Assembly (NCBI GenBank): GCA_013365325.1
Contig: JABVXV010000010.1
Span: forward strand, 372,001-436,000
Direction: 5' to 3'
DNA: 64,000 bases
Source: Dipetalonema caudispina
Lineage: Eukaryota > Nematoda > Chromadorea > Rhabditida > Onchocercidae
The notes under the pieces: generated by a model
What the model was told of the DNA's origin: nothing
Databases searched by the model: none
Seen by the model: the letters and a program-made list of their open reading frames with translations, nothing else
Program-made: the position numbers and the translations under genes
Part shown: positions 24,801 to 37,675 of the stretch, one piece after another
Numbering within the stretch: position 1 is the stretch's first letter
Layout of the letters: the number at the start of each line of letters is the position of its first letter

Positions 24801-26886
24801 TTGTCGATATATTTTTCATACAAATTTAATAGTAAGAATAAATGCATGCAATAGATTGATAAAATAGCTCTTTAAAAAATTTTAAAACGTCTGCTGATAT
24901 GACGATGTTTGTTGTTCAAATGGTTATTCAATAGAACGTGCAAAAAATAGGCACAAAAAGAAGAATTCGGGAAAACAAAGTTCTTAAAAACTCCTAATTA
25001 AAATACCGGTGTTCTTTTCCGGAGTCCAAAATATCCACTGTACACTTGCGATTAGAATGACAGCAGACATGTATTTCTGAGAATGGAGCCTGGAGATTAA
25101 ATTCACTTCAATCAGGAATAAAATCTTTTGTTCCACATTCTAAGTTAATTAAATGAAGCTAAAACTTCAAAGCTTAGCCTATCTAATTGAGAAACGAAGC
25201 AGTTTTTAACAAACATTCGTAAGGTTTTTGATGGATTTACCCGTATTGCTGGCATCAACTTGGTCAATCCCAAAAATTACGTTCAGCAGGTAACATCAAG
25301 CACATTTTCTACTCAACTGCAATGATGCATCAACCTTTGGCCATTACTTAGGCTCCTTTGGCTATATGATTAGTACTGTAATGAAATACCTGTTCAATCC
25401 GCAGTTGCCAACCAGTACGATTGTTGCGGAAATATTTGCTCCTAGAAACATGGATATGCCAAATTTAAGATTATCAGAAACATTGCTGAAATCATTTTGT
25501 ACAGTCGGTTAAATTAAAAAACTTAAGCAGACATACTGTGGTGAATATGCAGTTCTGGAAATTGAACGACCAATGAGTACCCGAACATCATTCCAAACAG
25601 TATCTCACCGGTGAATACCCGAATATCAGGTAAACAGTAACTAACCAGTCGATATGTCGGTCATCGATAACCAATATACACTTGTGTGGCCCCTGAACGT
25701 ATGATGCAGCATTGGTGGCTGCTTGCATCAGATTTTTGGTTATACCTTGAACTTGTGAATACATAGACATCGATTGCTTGGATGGTGAAGTTGGTGCACT
25801 GAAAGAAAAAATTCGATTCCTTCAGTACTGCAATCATAGCTATCCTCTCTGGCCAAATCCTGATACCAACGAGATTCTGGAAATAGTTGCCAAAGAACAA
25901 GACTTCACCCACTTCCCATTGTTTTTTCCGCTATGAAAAAAAATTGAACTTATTCCTGGTTGTATCTTCAACGAGTTGACCTTTTTCAAAAATATATTTT
26001 GAACATCTAAGATCCTGGGACGACCATTCTAGAATTCTATCTCTGAAGGACGGATCATCAATCTTATCTGCCTACCCTTCTTCATATGACCTACTAAATT
26101 AATCATTCTAATCATTAAAATCGTTGGCAACAACAGCAACAACGACAACTATGATAACAGCAGTAATCGTAATCAAAATTATTAAGCAGATTTGCTTGCT
26201 TCATTTTATTTCTCTATTATTTAGTTTTAATTAGCACCATTACCGAAATCCTTATTTCTCCAAGTATCATTGCATATCCTATCTGTAATATTATAAATGT
26301 CTACAAATGTTACAACTCTGTCATCATCGGAAATGTGATAGATAGATACATATTGATTATTTGACTGAATTCTTCTTCAATCATTTATCGCAAAAATTTT
26401 CTGACCATTTTTACCGCATTACCGTTCAACGTACCAGTGCAATCCAATATTTGATATCAACAATAATTCCTATTAGTATCGATCCCAATGGATCTTTTCT
26501 TTTTGGAGAATTCCAACTGTATAATTCAAAAAAGTTAACCTTATAGCACTAGAGACTTTATTGGCAAGACCAGCCAGTGAGAAACTATTTGGAGGTCCAT
26601 TCTGGACATGTGATGAAGTGTTGGAGGATTGCTGTTGTTGATATTGTGCTTGTTGCTGTTGTTGTGGGCCACGTCCACCAGGAGTTGAAGTGGACATCGA
26701 TTTGTCATCCTCTGCAATATCCTGAGAGCTAAAGCGACGTCTGAGAAAGTTAACACCACTGGATATGCTCTCCATAATCTCCTCTTTTCTTCTATTTACT
26801 GCTTCTTCAAGTTCTCGAGTATCTTCAGCTGGTTGTATCGATAGGAACGGTTGATATCTCCTGTCATAGAAATATTTGTCAAAAAT
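21893..26886 (-). CDS. snn-1: Synapsin (SNN-1), N terminus open
   Basis: Synaptic-vesicle phosphoprotein with an ATP-grasp core. Exons: 26540-26886, 25646-25798, 25390-25441, 25007-25089, 24431-24581, 23933-24022, 23790-23852, 23531-23647, 23236-23339, 22736-22927, 22331-22452, 21893-22101; phases all close, 560 residues from the first exon. Domain A: GVNFLRRRFSSQD keeps the RRxS phosphorylation site seen in vertebrate synapsins. The core follows: CILVIDDRHIDWSKYF, CTVDILDSG, MQPDFVLFRQ, VIPLIEQTYYPSFD, FPIVIRAGHGSHGLGK, TEPFIETKYDIHLQKIG, NDWKSNAGSAMLEKISLSN, FGIDILVAKDGREIVHDVND, LLGDTQEDDR. A Pro/Gln-rich linker leads to a C-terminal domain-E-like end, QLKRTFAGIFGEVQ. The first exon starts at an acceptor and is open upstream of the candidate ATG at 26775 (MESISSGVNFLRRR), so a longer N terminus from an unseen exon is likely. 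Confidence 0.93.
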
Positions 26887-29280
26887 CTGAAATATAAAAA
26901 GTTGTTTAAATTTCAAGAAAAGAAGGTCTTAAATCGAAAAAACAAGTGGATGGTAGTGAAGAAAAAACCACTCAATTTGAAGGATTCCATCAATTTATAA
27001 CACAAAAGAAAGAAGTAGGAAGGCTACGAATAAGAAAAACATGTAATTTCGGACCGCTATCGGAAGAAAATCCCTAATGGGCTTATACCAAGCAGCTAGT
27101 CATTGATGATTGCCTATCTTTTCTTTTTCTTTAGCCCAATAAATTTCCCACATTTTTAAAATGACTTCCAATCTACATACTTCTCTGAATAAATTACATA
27201 CATGTCCATGTGTTTGACGAATGTATTTTAACTCAGCTTATCCCGCTTATCTTTTATTATCCCCAGAAGTTCCATTTTACATTCATGATCATAATTCACT
27301 TAATGAATTAATCATCTTTATTAATTGTTTTTGAACAAAATCCTGATATATAAAAAAAAAGCTCAAAAGCATAATAAATTTGAATTTAAAAATAATTCTA
27401 CATATATCAATTTCGTCCTACTATTTTACAATTCAGAAGCGCTTATTTTCTTCAAAAATTGTCTCACGCAATCCATAAAAGAATTTCATGTCCAAGGAGT
27501 TAGTTAATTTGACAAAATTTTTTTTATCCAACTCGCAACCTACTTGACTTATCACACATACTTCCATTTTCGCATCTTAGTCATGAAATCTTTTTTTCTT
27601 TTTTTTTTATTTATATATCGCAATGCACTGATATGTGAAATAAAACTTAATATTTATCGCTGTTCATGAAATTCTAAGCAATAACTTTTCTCGGTTACGA
27701 TTAAATTAACACTCACATATAGACTGCTAACGATAAAAAAAAGATCCTGCAACGAAATCTAATTTAATAATATATGCTAGGTACCTCTTTTGATTATACA
27801 CTCTAACACCAATTTACAGCAAAATTCCAATAACTGAAAGCTAATGCAAACAATAAATTTCGGGTCAAAATTTGATGGATTTGATGACAGAAAATGGAAA
27901 CGATTGAAAAGAATATGAAATTGAAATCAATAAAGTTTAAAAGCAATAAAATTTCGTTACATAATGATTCCTATTAGTGGAATAGCGTCATTCGAACATA
28001 GTTGAGCATCATTTTTCTGAAAGAAGTATATAAAGCCAAGCATTTAGCAATTTATTTTATCTCACCCACCGTTAAACAAACCAACGGAAAGCAAACCAAG
28101 CAATATACATATAAATATATTTGATGTAACATAAAACGTTTGATGGCTATTTAATGCGCCTTGCTCATTAAGCACTGGAAATGAAATATTTTTTTAATTT
28201 CGTTTCAAATGTAAAGAATACAATTAATTGTATTTAAAAAAATTTTAAAAGGATGCATTTCATGAAAATGACAGGTAGTAAATGGATATATGCACATGAT
28301 ACGGAGAATATAGGCATGATGTAGGTTTTTTGTGTTCATGGTGCAACTACTAATTATTGGTTAGTAGCATTGAAATTGCTTTCATGTTAAACCTGAAGCA
28401 TTCCTGATTGTTCACTCGGTTAGTTCCAGCTATTTTTTGGAAGAACTACAGTACTTAATGGGCTTAACACCATTTTTGTACCTTTGATGATATTTGAATA
28501 AACTTTAGCGTGGCTTAAAGATACAACTGCACAAATATCAACAAAGGGAAGCGGACATGAATTAGAGGAAATCAATTTAAAGAAAGGATTTAAGAAACTC
28601 ACAGCTGAAAGGAATTCGGTTTAATTTGTTGTTTCATCATAGTTAATTTAATTTAACAATCTATGTGGGCCTATCTTTACTTTCATATTTAGAGGGACAT
28701 TTATTTCTCACTTTTTTCTTTTTGCCTCTTTTAAAGAAAGTTAAAATGCCTCAAGTTCAAGTGTTTAAGTTAGCAAGTTATTTTCGAATAAAACAGCTAA
28801 AATTGGTTTTTTTAATTGAAAAATCATTTTGATCGACGGAATATGGTCCTTCGAGAGTTGAGACAATAGGTCTTGAATAAAAACTACCAAACTACGAATT
28901 GCCTACTCTGATTGTCCAGTTAAAACACGGATCAGTCATCTACAACTAATTTTGCAGTTAAAAAAAATCACATTTCTAGAGAAAGGTAAGAGAAATGAAA
29001 AACAATTTGCCATAAGTTTTACCTACTCTAGTTATTCAATTATTTATTTGCACTGACCAACTGGCTGAACCGCCAAAAATAACATTGAAAAAAAAAAAAA
29101 AAAAAAAAAAAAAGTGAAAAGAAGCTGATATGAATATAATTCTTTGAAAAACAGAGAAAGGTTTCAGAGAAGAAGCGAAATCAAAGCTGTTGATTGATAT
29201 ATATGTATAATATGCAATGTAAAATTATTTCACATTCCTTAAAAAAATTTCCATTAATAAAGTATGATATGAAAGGATTT

Positions 29281-29282
<2 letters not shown>

Positions 29283-29333
<51 letters not shown>
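29283..29333. repeat. (AT)n microsatellite
   Basis: About 25 perfect AT/TA units in the spacer upstream of synapsin. Confidence 0.95.
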
Positions 29334-29336
<3 letters not shown>

Positions 29337-30572
29337 TAAAAGGTGATACTTTAAATTTCAAGGAAATATGGACCACCTGTTGGGAAACAAAAGGCAATTT
29401 CCTTCCCTGTTAGGTTTAATCTTGCACAACAAGCTTCGTTCCTTCCTATTGCCTAAAGCCAAATGAGCCTAAATGCATATGAAGAAATAAATCAATAAGC
29501 AGTTAGTGGGTTGAAAAGAGGGCTAGAATAGTTATCCACTCTAAAAATAAGATTTATCATTGAAAAGCTATTGCCAGCTATGCACATCACTTTTTTACTA
29601 CAAATCCAAAACTCGATCACTGCTGCCGGCTTCAGCTAACAACATGTACTCAGTCCTTAGTTTTAATTATTGTTGTTCATTGAAACTTCCAAACGATATT
29701 TGATGTGATAATAGCAATTAACATTTTTGCTCCAACATCATTCAATAACTGATGAAATGGAGGCGTTCTAAATTAGGTAGACAAAAAATTAAATCTTTGA
29801 ACGTTTCCATTCAGCAAAATTATTTCCATAATCCTTCAATCAAATACTACTTGGTTATATTGTAAAAAAAGATCCCAAAGATGACATGAAGCAGTTTTTC
29901 TCTTTCTTTTTCCCTAAAAATAAATCCTAATCCTATGGAAAAAAGTTTGGTAGCAAGCAATTCAGGCAATTAGTGTGATAGTGAGGCATTTCGATGTTTA
30001 CATTCTTGTTGATGCATAAAAAAAAAAAAGAGAACAGTGAGATGAAAATAATGTTTTTCATTTGAAATAACTTGCCTAAACCGCATCAATTTCATGAGTA
30101 CCTAGTATGTTCGTAAATTTTTTAAAAACTTTCAATTTTATCCATTAAGTTATTCAACTTAAAACGTTCACAAGAAAATACTTTATTATATGGAAATCAT
30201 AAATAGCATTTCATACGGTGAAGTACCTCGTTAGAAGTGAAAGTTGTAGAATAGAATCAACAAGTAATCAATATATGGAAGCACTTTTTTTTTTTAAACA
30301 ATCAATCTTTTTTCATTCTCCACATGCTTGTTCTTTTTACATGTCTCTTATCTGTAAATTTTGAACGAATTCATTTTACATCTCTCAATCTTTTATCCTT
30401 CGTAATTTTAATTTCAAACATAGAGCGTAGTAAAATTTAGTGGTAAACCAACTTCTGAGGAATTCTCAACACTTCCGCGACTTTAGCACTATAATGTAAT
30501 GTTCAAGGTCTTCGGTCTTTCCAAGCAAGATACTCTTATTATGTTGAAAAAAGTAATGCTATAATTTAAATT

Positions 30573-30697
30573 CTAAGCTCCCGATAGACCAAAACCAATT
30601 AGGTAACAAGATGTATCGGGATCCCTCATCAGTCGGAACATTTCACCCTGGTTATACAGCGCATACAGTCTACCATACCGAAACACCTTTTGTTTTC
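30573..30697 (-). other. Unassigned exon-like block (terminal exon?)
   Basis: On the minus strand a strong acceptor (ttttcacatctacag) is followed by a frame reading KQKVFRYGRLYALYNQGEMF, then RLMRDPDTSCYLIGFGLSGA and a TAG stop. Its composition is clearly less AT-biased than the flanks, as in real exons here. It does not join in phase to the synapsin 5' exon, and lem-4 already has its own stop upstream. The opposite strand is also open across the same bases (MYRDPSSVGTFHPGY..), but no good splice sites flank that frame. It may be the last exon of an unrecognised small gene or an alternative 3' exon. I do not recognise the family. Confidence 0.35.
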
Positions 30698-31795
30698 CTG
30701 TAGATGTGAAAACATTTGTAATCACTTCTGTAGTGTATGAAATCTGCGAATTTTCAACTTAACGCTGTGAACGGAAATTTATTTTCGGCAAATGATCCAA
30801 AACAAAATCACAACGCAAAACAAAGTCAGTTACTGCCGTAAGGCTGATGAAGAGAACACGGTTGGGCCAAAATCTCCATATTGAATATTAAATTGAACAT
30901 AAAACGCTTCTGAGAAAAACGGATATAGGAGTAGCATAGTTTTATATCGGATGTTGCAGAAATAAATTTAACTTCTTTATGGAATATAAAAGCATGCAAA
31001 AATACCGAATCAAAGTTCTTTGTCCGCAATTTTTTGAAACATTTTTAAAAAAACGTTAGAATGAAAAAACTTTTTGAATGAGTAGTATAATTAACTTGTA
31101 GTTGTCTATCTCCAAAAAAAAGTTAGGCAAAGGCCTTTTTCATTAGGATGGAAATAGCATTCGAAACATTTCAAATCCTGACTCTAGGGATTATTTAATG
31201 TTTCATTTGCTTAAACTTTTCGTGCGTGATAAAGTGTCACATACTCCGGAACAAAGTAATGAAAGCACCAGCTATTTTATAGCTTATTTATCTATTGCCA
31301 ATATTCAAAGATTATATAACAAAGTCAATTCCAGCTCATATTGAATATGACTAGAAAACAGTTGATTTACATCAATTTCGATTAATTGGGTAACTTCACT
31401 CCTACAAGCTTAAATTTTCCTTCCAATTAATATTAATTATGAATAACTAAGTTTCTGAAAGTTTAAGTCTTCCTTTCAAATTAATGTTAATTATATACAA
31501 GACAAAGATACAAAGTCAAGGCATACTCGAACATCGGAAAAAACTTGAGTACGACTATCAAACTACCCGGTCAGATACATCTGAATTGGCGCCATATGCC
31601 TTAAACAACATTATATTAATACCGAGGACAAAAATTATTCATTCATCTATACATATCTGATATAATTCTGAAATCCAATGGAAAAAAAGACCGAACTTTG
31701 AAACATCATGCCAAAAAAATAGAACTTAATTAGTGGAGCATAATTACGAAGAAATCTTTTTAACCAGTGCAACCATCAGGAAAATCGTTTCACAT

Positions 31796-34700
31796 TTACA
31801 TTCTACGTCTTTTGGCACGTGGCGAATCAGTGAATGGCCAATGGGAACGTTCCGCTTCCGGCACATTGCGTACATGCCGCACATATTCGGCAATCGCACC
31901 AAAACGTTGAATCAACTGTGGATCGACCTTAATTAAAAGCGATTTCGCAAAAGATGGAATGAATTGGAGGTATTTGGATTCAAATTGAAAAAAATTCCGC
32001 TATTCTTGACCGAGATCACTCATCGATGCCCGACAGTAAAAAAAATTCGATAAACTGAGGTGTACATGAATATAATTTTAGAATGGTAAAGGAAAACTAG
32101 AAGAGACTACACCCACTGGTCTATGAATCAGGAAACCAAATTAATAGCAGTTTACTCAAAGAATGGATTGAACGGGATGGTAAAATTAGAAGCATTCTAT
32201 ACTAAGCTGATGTACAGGGTACCTATCAGGTATCTGCACCGATAGTAGGAGACATGCTTCACTGAAAAGTCAGATAACTCCTCGCGATGCAACAAAATAA
32301 AAAGGATTACTTCGATTTATAAGCTATTTAGCATCGTTTGTGGACAATGATTTTTAACATTATACATCTTCACTGAGCATAAAAAATCCCAATTAAATGT
32401 GCTGTGCAGAAACAGAATAAATAACTAATAACAAATGCCTGCACAAGAAGGTATACCAAAATGAATAATTATGCATCCCAAATCAAAAAAAATCTAAATA
32501 AAAGGGGATAGTAGTTCAATTTCTAGAAAATCTATTTTCTCCAATACTCTTTTTGTCTCAATGTTTTTTTTTCCTTTTTTTTTACATAATTATTGCGTAC
32601 AATAGTTTACCAGGGAAAGTGCAGCTGCTAGTTCCTCATCATCCTTCGATGGAATCCCTTCATAAATATAAACTGGTTCCGGCGACGACGGTGGTGTATA
32701 ATAATCAAAATTAGCAGCGTCATTTCCTTCGTCACTGCTGCTAGCCTGTTCATGTTGAACAGATGAACTGTTAACATTACAGTTTGAAGACAGCTTTGAT
32801 TCGAAAGTCGCAGGATTTTTTACGACAACAGCATCGTTTTTTGATGCATAGTTTTTAGACGTACAGTCGCCTGAACCCAAAAGTATTTCAGATGATGATG
32901 ATGAATCCAAATGAAGATTTGCCAACCTAAAATTGAACTGAGTTTTTTTCAATGTTTCCGTATCTAATCTTAACAAATGAAAGCAAAGAGGTTTGCAAAG
33001 CCCAAAAACTGAAAAAAAAAGAAAAAAGAAAAAAGCAGATATTGTGGATTAGTTCCGAAAAACAGTTTCTAGAAGCAGCAAATGTTGAAAGGGCAAACAA
33101 AACATCTATATTTTAAGGAAAGATTTTTGAATAAATTTTAGACACTAACAACAGAAGTAACTTTCGATCGATGTATGGATATATTAGGTGTAGATTGATG
33201 AAAGTTTAAGTCATAATCTTTAAAAAAAGAAGGAGAAAAGATTGGGAATAACGTCTGTTTTCAAGAACATTTCAGGAGCTTTTAAAACGATCGATGGTAA
33301 CAAATCGAAAACCGAAATCAAATTCAGTACATCCATACTCGACTAAAACGAATTTAATTTGAATTTTGTTTATAAACGAAACAAGAAGGGTCAAAGCACG
33401 TGGACGTAAACACAGTAAAAAAAAAAAATTACACTACCAGTATAAGTGGTCACTGTTCGCATCCACGGTTACCTTGCTGTAAGTATTAAGTGAAATTCTG
33501 AACTAGCATAAATTTATGCAGTATGGCTTACATAAATTTTAAAATAAAAGGGGAAAATAAGATGATAAAAACTAAATTTAGCTTTTACTACTCTTAGGAA
33601 CGAAGCATCATGGTAACTAGACAGACCAACGTTTTATCATTCTGCAGAGCAAAATATTAATACTGACAAAATTTGCCGGATCAACCTTCATTATTCTTCA
33701 TCGCAAAGTACCAGGGATAACTAAATGTGAAGATGTAAAAATATGAAACGTATCTGTTTCAGGATGTCAGAAAACTATTGTAAACTAAAAAACTTGCCTG
33801 TCTGTTATTCCACCAAGTGATGTGTTATGCGAATCATCGATTTCAGAAGTTGTATCATTTTCATTGTTTTGATTCTTTACTAATATGACATCGGAGGCAT
33901 CCGAAAAAACCACAGAGTCATCATCGTGGTCGAGATCGACAACGTGAACTGAACAAGTCGGTGGGTGCAATCTAATGTCCACAAGATGGCGATTTAACTC
34001 CTCAAGTCCTACAACAATAAATAGTATAAATCAAAATTTCAAAAAAGGAAGTCATATTTTTTGCCTTTGAGAAAGAACTCTTACTTTACTTAATGCTGCA
34101 AACGGGTTTCTTCAAAAAAAAATTTAAAACTCGATTAAGATACAGTGCAACAGACCTGAGTAAGATTGAAAATCAAGCAATTTATTGCAAAAATTCCAGC
34201 GCTCCATCCAAGGTATTTTATATTCACAAGCAAGACGCCGCCCAACACGTTCAGCGCCTTTCCGGGGATACGACCTACGACAATCTCTTTCTTCTATTTT
34301 CCATGTTTCACAAAATTTTCGTGCCATAGCTTTATCAGCGAACGGTCCTCCAATAATTTATCATGGATATATATTGGAAACCAAATGAATAAAGATGACT
34401 CGCATACAAATTTTTAGTAACATATTCAAAGACAGCAATAATTTATTATCTGCTTAGGCCTCTTAAATATGACTACACTTCCACTTTATTTCACGGCCCA
34501 CAGGAAACCATTCTTACCCCACTAATGAATAGGAATCTACAAGGACGGTACTCTGTCTATTTTATCTTAACAATGTAAGCACTAAAACAAAAAAGAAGAC
34601 ATTCAATTTTTAACAAGAATTACCCGCGTAAGCTGCAAGTTCACATGTTTCAAAGGTTGATAAGCATGCAGGAGATCCCGGTGCATTATCTGGAAGTGTA

Positions 34701-36406
34701 CTAGCCGGTACTTCATCTGTAAATCAAAGATTGAAGCGTGTGTAGTCATCATTTGGAACAAAAGAATAGCGCAGATTTCTTAATAGCAACATGACAAAAA
34801 GATGTACGTTATCTTATTGGTAGAGAAACAGTATCAGTATTCTACAGCAATACGAATTTTTGACAATAGTTGCAAGAACTAACATCAAAACTTTGAAAAC
34901 TATACCGAGAAGCTGGATAGTTATTGAATAGTAATTATCTGTTGGACGATAAAGTGCAACGAAGAAAGAAAGGAAAAGCGGCATCATTACAGCACGAATA
35001 TCTTCCTTATCATGGCCAACATATCTTGTGCAACAAATTTGAGCAGGGGTAAAACCCATCCTAAATTTCTGAACTTTTAAAACAAATTTAATCTAAATGT
35101 CAACAAGATTCAATTTCTGCATAAGATTTTTGAAAAAACTAACCTTAAATCTTCGCATATATAGATTACCATCTAAAATTTTTCCTTTGGTGATTTTTTC
35201 TCGAAGGAAATTCAAAGAGTTAAACACGGGTTCCAACAGTGGATCTACAGTTTTACATAAGCTTGTTTTATAATTTGGAAGAAATTAAATAACTTAAGAC
35301 AAAATTTATATCAGCTTACTTGTTGATGGGATTTTTCTGACAAACATTGTAACTGAGAAACAATTCAACAAGATGATAGTGACCAAATTTCGATGCAAAA
35401 TGTAATGGTGTATCGTGTGAACCTTTGTCTGGCATATTAAGATAACAATCAAGAAGTACACGTGAGCGCATCTTAACATCATCTTCCGACGTTCCTCAAA
35501 CATTAAATTAATTTTGTCTGTTATGGGGGTAGAAGAAGATAGTATCTACTTTTTGTGGTCTGTGGGCAAGTACCTGGCCCCACAGAACTTCCCACTCTTC
35601 GTTGAATTTAAAGGGATCTATCAAAAAATTTATTTAAAGAAATCTATTCACAAACCATATAAGGTAAGTAACGCTTCACTATCGCAGATAAGATGCAGGA
35701 CGTATTTAGCAACGTGTAAATTGCCAACTTTAGCAGCTAAATGCATAGCATTATAACGAAAACCTTCCACTACGATTGTTGGTGTGTCACTTCCGATATT
35801 GACTAGATAACGCGGATTCTGCAAAACCATGTCCAGGAATAATCCATCGTCCTAAATGACAAGTTATTTCAAAAATAGAAAACAATGAAAAATGTAATGA
35901 GAAGATAAAACAGCAGACTATAAGAGAAATTGTTGGCATTGAATCTTTTTTCTTCTTAAATTTATGCAACATATATTTCCGTACCTTTGATTCGATTGAC
36001 TTTTTCAGACGATTGAACATAATTCGAGAGACGGACGGGAAAGGTGAACCTGGCTCCCCAATAGATTCACTTTTATTTGATATTTCTGGGCTTTTGCAAA
36101 ACATATCACCATTTTCGGCATAATTTTTCGCATCATTCTGACTTTGAAAGCGCTTGAAACGAGCACCTGAAAAATATATAAATAATTTATGCATGGTATT
36201 CAAGTTATTTCTTGCTGTAGATTTACATTTTGTTATTCCATGTGATACATCCTGGATAGCTAACCCTTTGCTTTACTTTCTGGAATGTTCGCAAAACTGG
36301 ATGCTTCCCTCAAGGTTGTGAATACGGCACCTTCACCAGACATCCCGTCACCTGGTGAAGGGATATGAACAGCATAATATTCTTCTGGCTGCCTTGACTG
36401 CTCCAT
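31796..36406 (-). CDS. lem-4: ANKLE2/LEM-4 ankyrin-repeat nuclear envelope regulator
   Basis: Eleven exons: 36265-36406, 35985-36166, 35656-35851, 35574-35617, 35320-35471, 34906-35060, 34624-34716, 34156-34347, 33798-34008, 32611-32968, 31796-31927; total 1857 bases, 618 residues, phases closed. Starts MEQSRQPEEYYAVHIPSP; then ARFKRFQSQNDAKNYAENG (a short fold seen near the N terminus of ANKLE2). The ankyrin part is NPRYLVNIGSDTPTIVVEG, FRYNAMHLAAKVGNLHVAKY and DTPLHFASKFGHYHLVELFL, QKNPINKMGFTPAQICC. The AYAGPFADKAMARKFCETWK, GAERVGRRLACEYKIPWMER and YYTPPSSPEPVYIYEGIPSK blocks follow vertebrate ANKLE2 in order, and the end is VDPQLIQRF..SHWPFTDSPRAKRRRM. LEM-4 promotes BAF dephosphorylation by restraining VRK-1 and recruiting PP2A at mitotic exit. 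No LEM domain is visible near this start. Exon 33798-34008 is followed by a GC donor (GCAAGT). Confidence 0.93.
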
Positions 36407-36855
36407 TTCACATAAGTTTCATACTATCTGGAATACAAATCCGAAGATTTTTTGACAAAAAAAACAAGGGAGAAGCATAAGAGAATGCTCCACAGCTGCA
36501 GCAATCGTACAGGGTGTGGCGATTCTGGAAATAGATTTGTTTTAGCTGAGGTAACAGACACAATCAGAGAATAATGCATTACCAAAAATAACAGTCTGAA
36601 ATTCATAAAATTACAGAAAAGTTAGCTAAATTCAAAATTTAGTTCGAGTTCGCGCTCTATGTCTCAAGAAAGTATTCAATATTTTCATATATTTTACTAT
36701 ATTTTCATTCACTCGCTCCAAAATGACAAATTATAATACTTCAACTCGGCATATTTCGACACAAAAAAGCTAACAACAATCATTCCAGTACTTCTATGCC
36801 CCGAATGTATACCTAGTTTTGAATATTGATCTTAAGTTTCTTTTTAGATTGCAAA
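36407..36855. promoter_or_regulatory. Divergent promoter region lem-4 / 97-residue gene
   Basis: About 450 bases separate the lem-4 start codon (minus) from the start codon of the small plus-strand gene. The genes read away from each other, so this gap probably carries both promoters. Acceptor-like sites (ttccag near lem-4, tttctttttag at about 36847) precede each ATG and could serve spliced-leader trans-splicing. That is inferred from nematode practice, not shown. Confidence 0.4.
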
Positions 36856-37675
36856 ATGAGTTGTTGGGAAAACGATCAGACAAAAGAGGTCAAGCAATGT
36901 ACCCAACTTCAATGTAATTTTTGTGGCAGCTAATATCTATGACATATGCTACTTCATTTGCATGTTACTTCACTTCATGTTAACTCATTACCTATCTAAT
37001 TAGTGCAATTCTCAACGAATCCATCTAAATAATACCAAAATATACTGTGTCACTGCTTGTATCACCAATAGTATCACCTGAACTACGCGATGTAATACCC
37101 TTTAAAGTAATGGAAATAAAATCTTCGAAACAATGAATATCACATTTGAAAAACACCTTAATACAAGATACCGGGGATCGTTGCAAGACCCATTTATTTT
37201 AAAAAAAATACTCTGTTTCTCATTCTATTTCTCGTTACTGTCTGTTGTTCCTTTAGCTATCCTATTTCTTTAACTCATTCTCTACGTACTCCTAACGTCT
37301 ATTCATGTACAATTCACGAATTTTCTCAATCTCTGATTGTAAGATATTTCGTAAATCTTATCAATATTTATGCCACACTGAATTATTGCATTTATTCCGT
37401 TCTACCTATGCTATTTCAAATCTTTTCAATCTCTAATTCTGCTTATCAATAGCACTCTATTTCTCATTACAGAGGTAGGAGACGGAGATGTATTAGTTGG
37501 TGATAAGATTGTTAGCAGTTTTGGATTATTTCATCGAGAGAGAAAGGATCAAGTTTTCGTGGCTCTATACAAATGCAACAAAATAGTCGAGAGATTGTCC
37601 AATGATGAAGAATGTAATTCAGAAAGACTTCCATCTGATAAAACCTCTGATCAATCTCTTCTTACTTCTCAGTAA
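36856..37675 (+). CDS. Unrecognised 97-residue protein
   Basis: Three exons, 36856-36913, 37072-37106 and 37475-37675, join in phase (1, 0) to 97 residues. It starts MSCWENDQTKEVKQCTQLQL, then SPELRDVIPFKVGDGDVLVG, DKIVSSFGLFHRERKDQVFV, ALYKCNKIVERLSNDEE and a Ser-rich tail ending LLTSQ. No signal peptide or membrane segment. The central GD-VLVGDKIVS stretch is a little like the loop of a PDZ domain (GD-IL-VNG), but the rest of a PDZ fold is missing, so I do not call it one. The last exon is strongly coding in look; exon 2 is short and its acceptor (caccaatag) is weak, so the middle of the model is less certain. Confidence 0.5.

Larger units (their letters stand above)
26887..31795. other. 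Spacer upstream of synapsin, downstream of lem-4
   Basis: AT-rich 4.9 kb with A/T runs (poly-A 29088-29113) and an (AT)n tract. It should hold the synapsin promoter and first exon(s), and the lem-4 3' UTR at the right edge. One exon-like block at 30573-30697 is listed separately. No other coding block is convincing. Confidence 0.5.

Noticed and set aside
21893..31795. A TIMP gene nested in synapsin, as in flies and vertebrates
   Set aside because: No Cys-x-Cys signal-peptide protein or other TIMP pattern was seen in the synapsin introns or upstream spacer; the orphan exon at 30573 does not fit.
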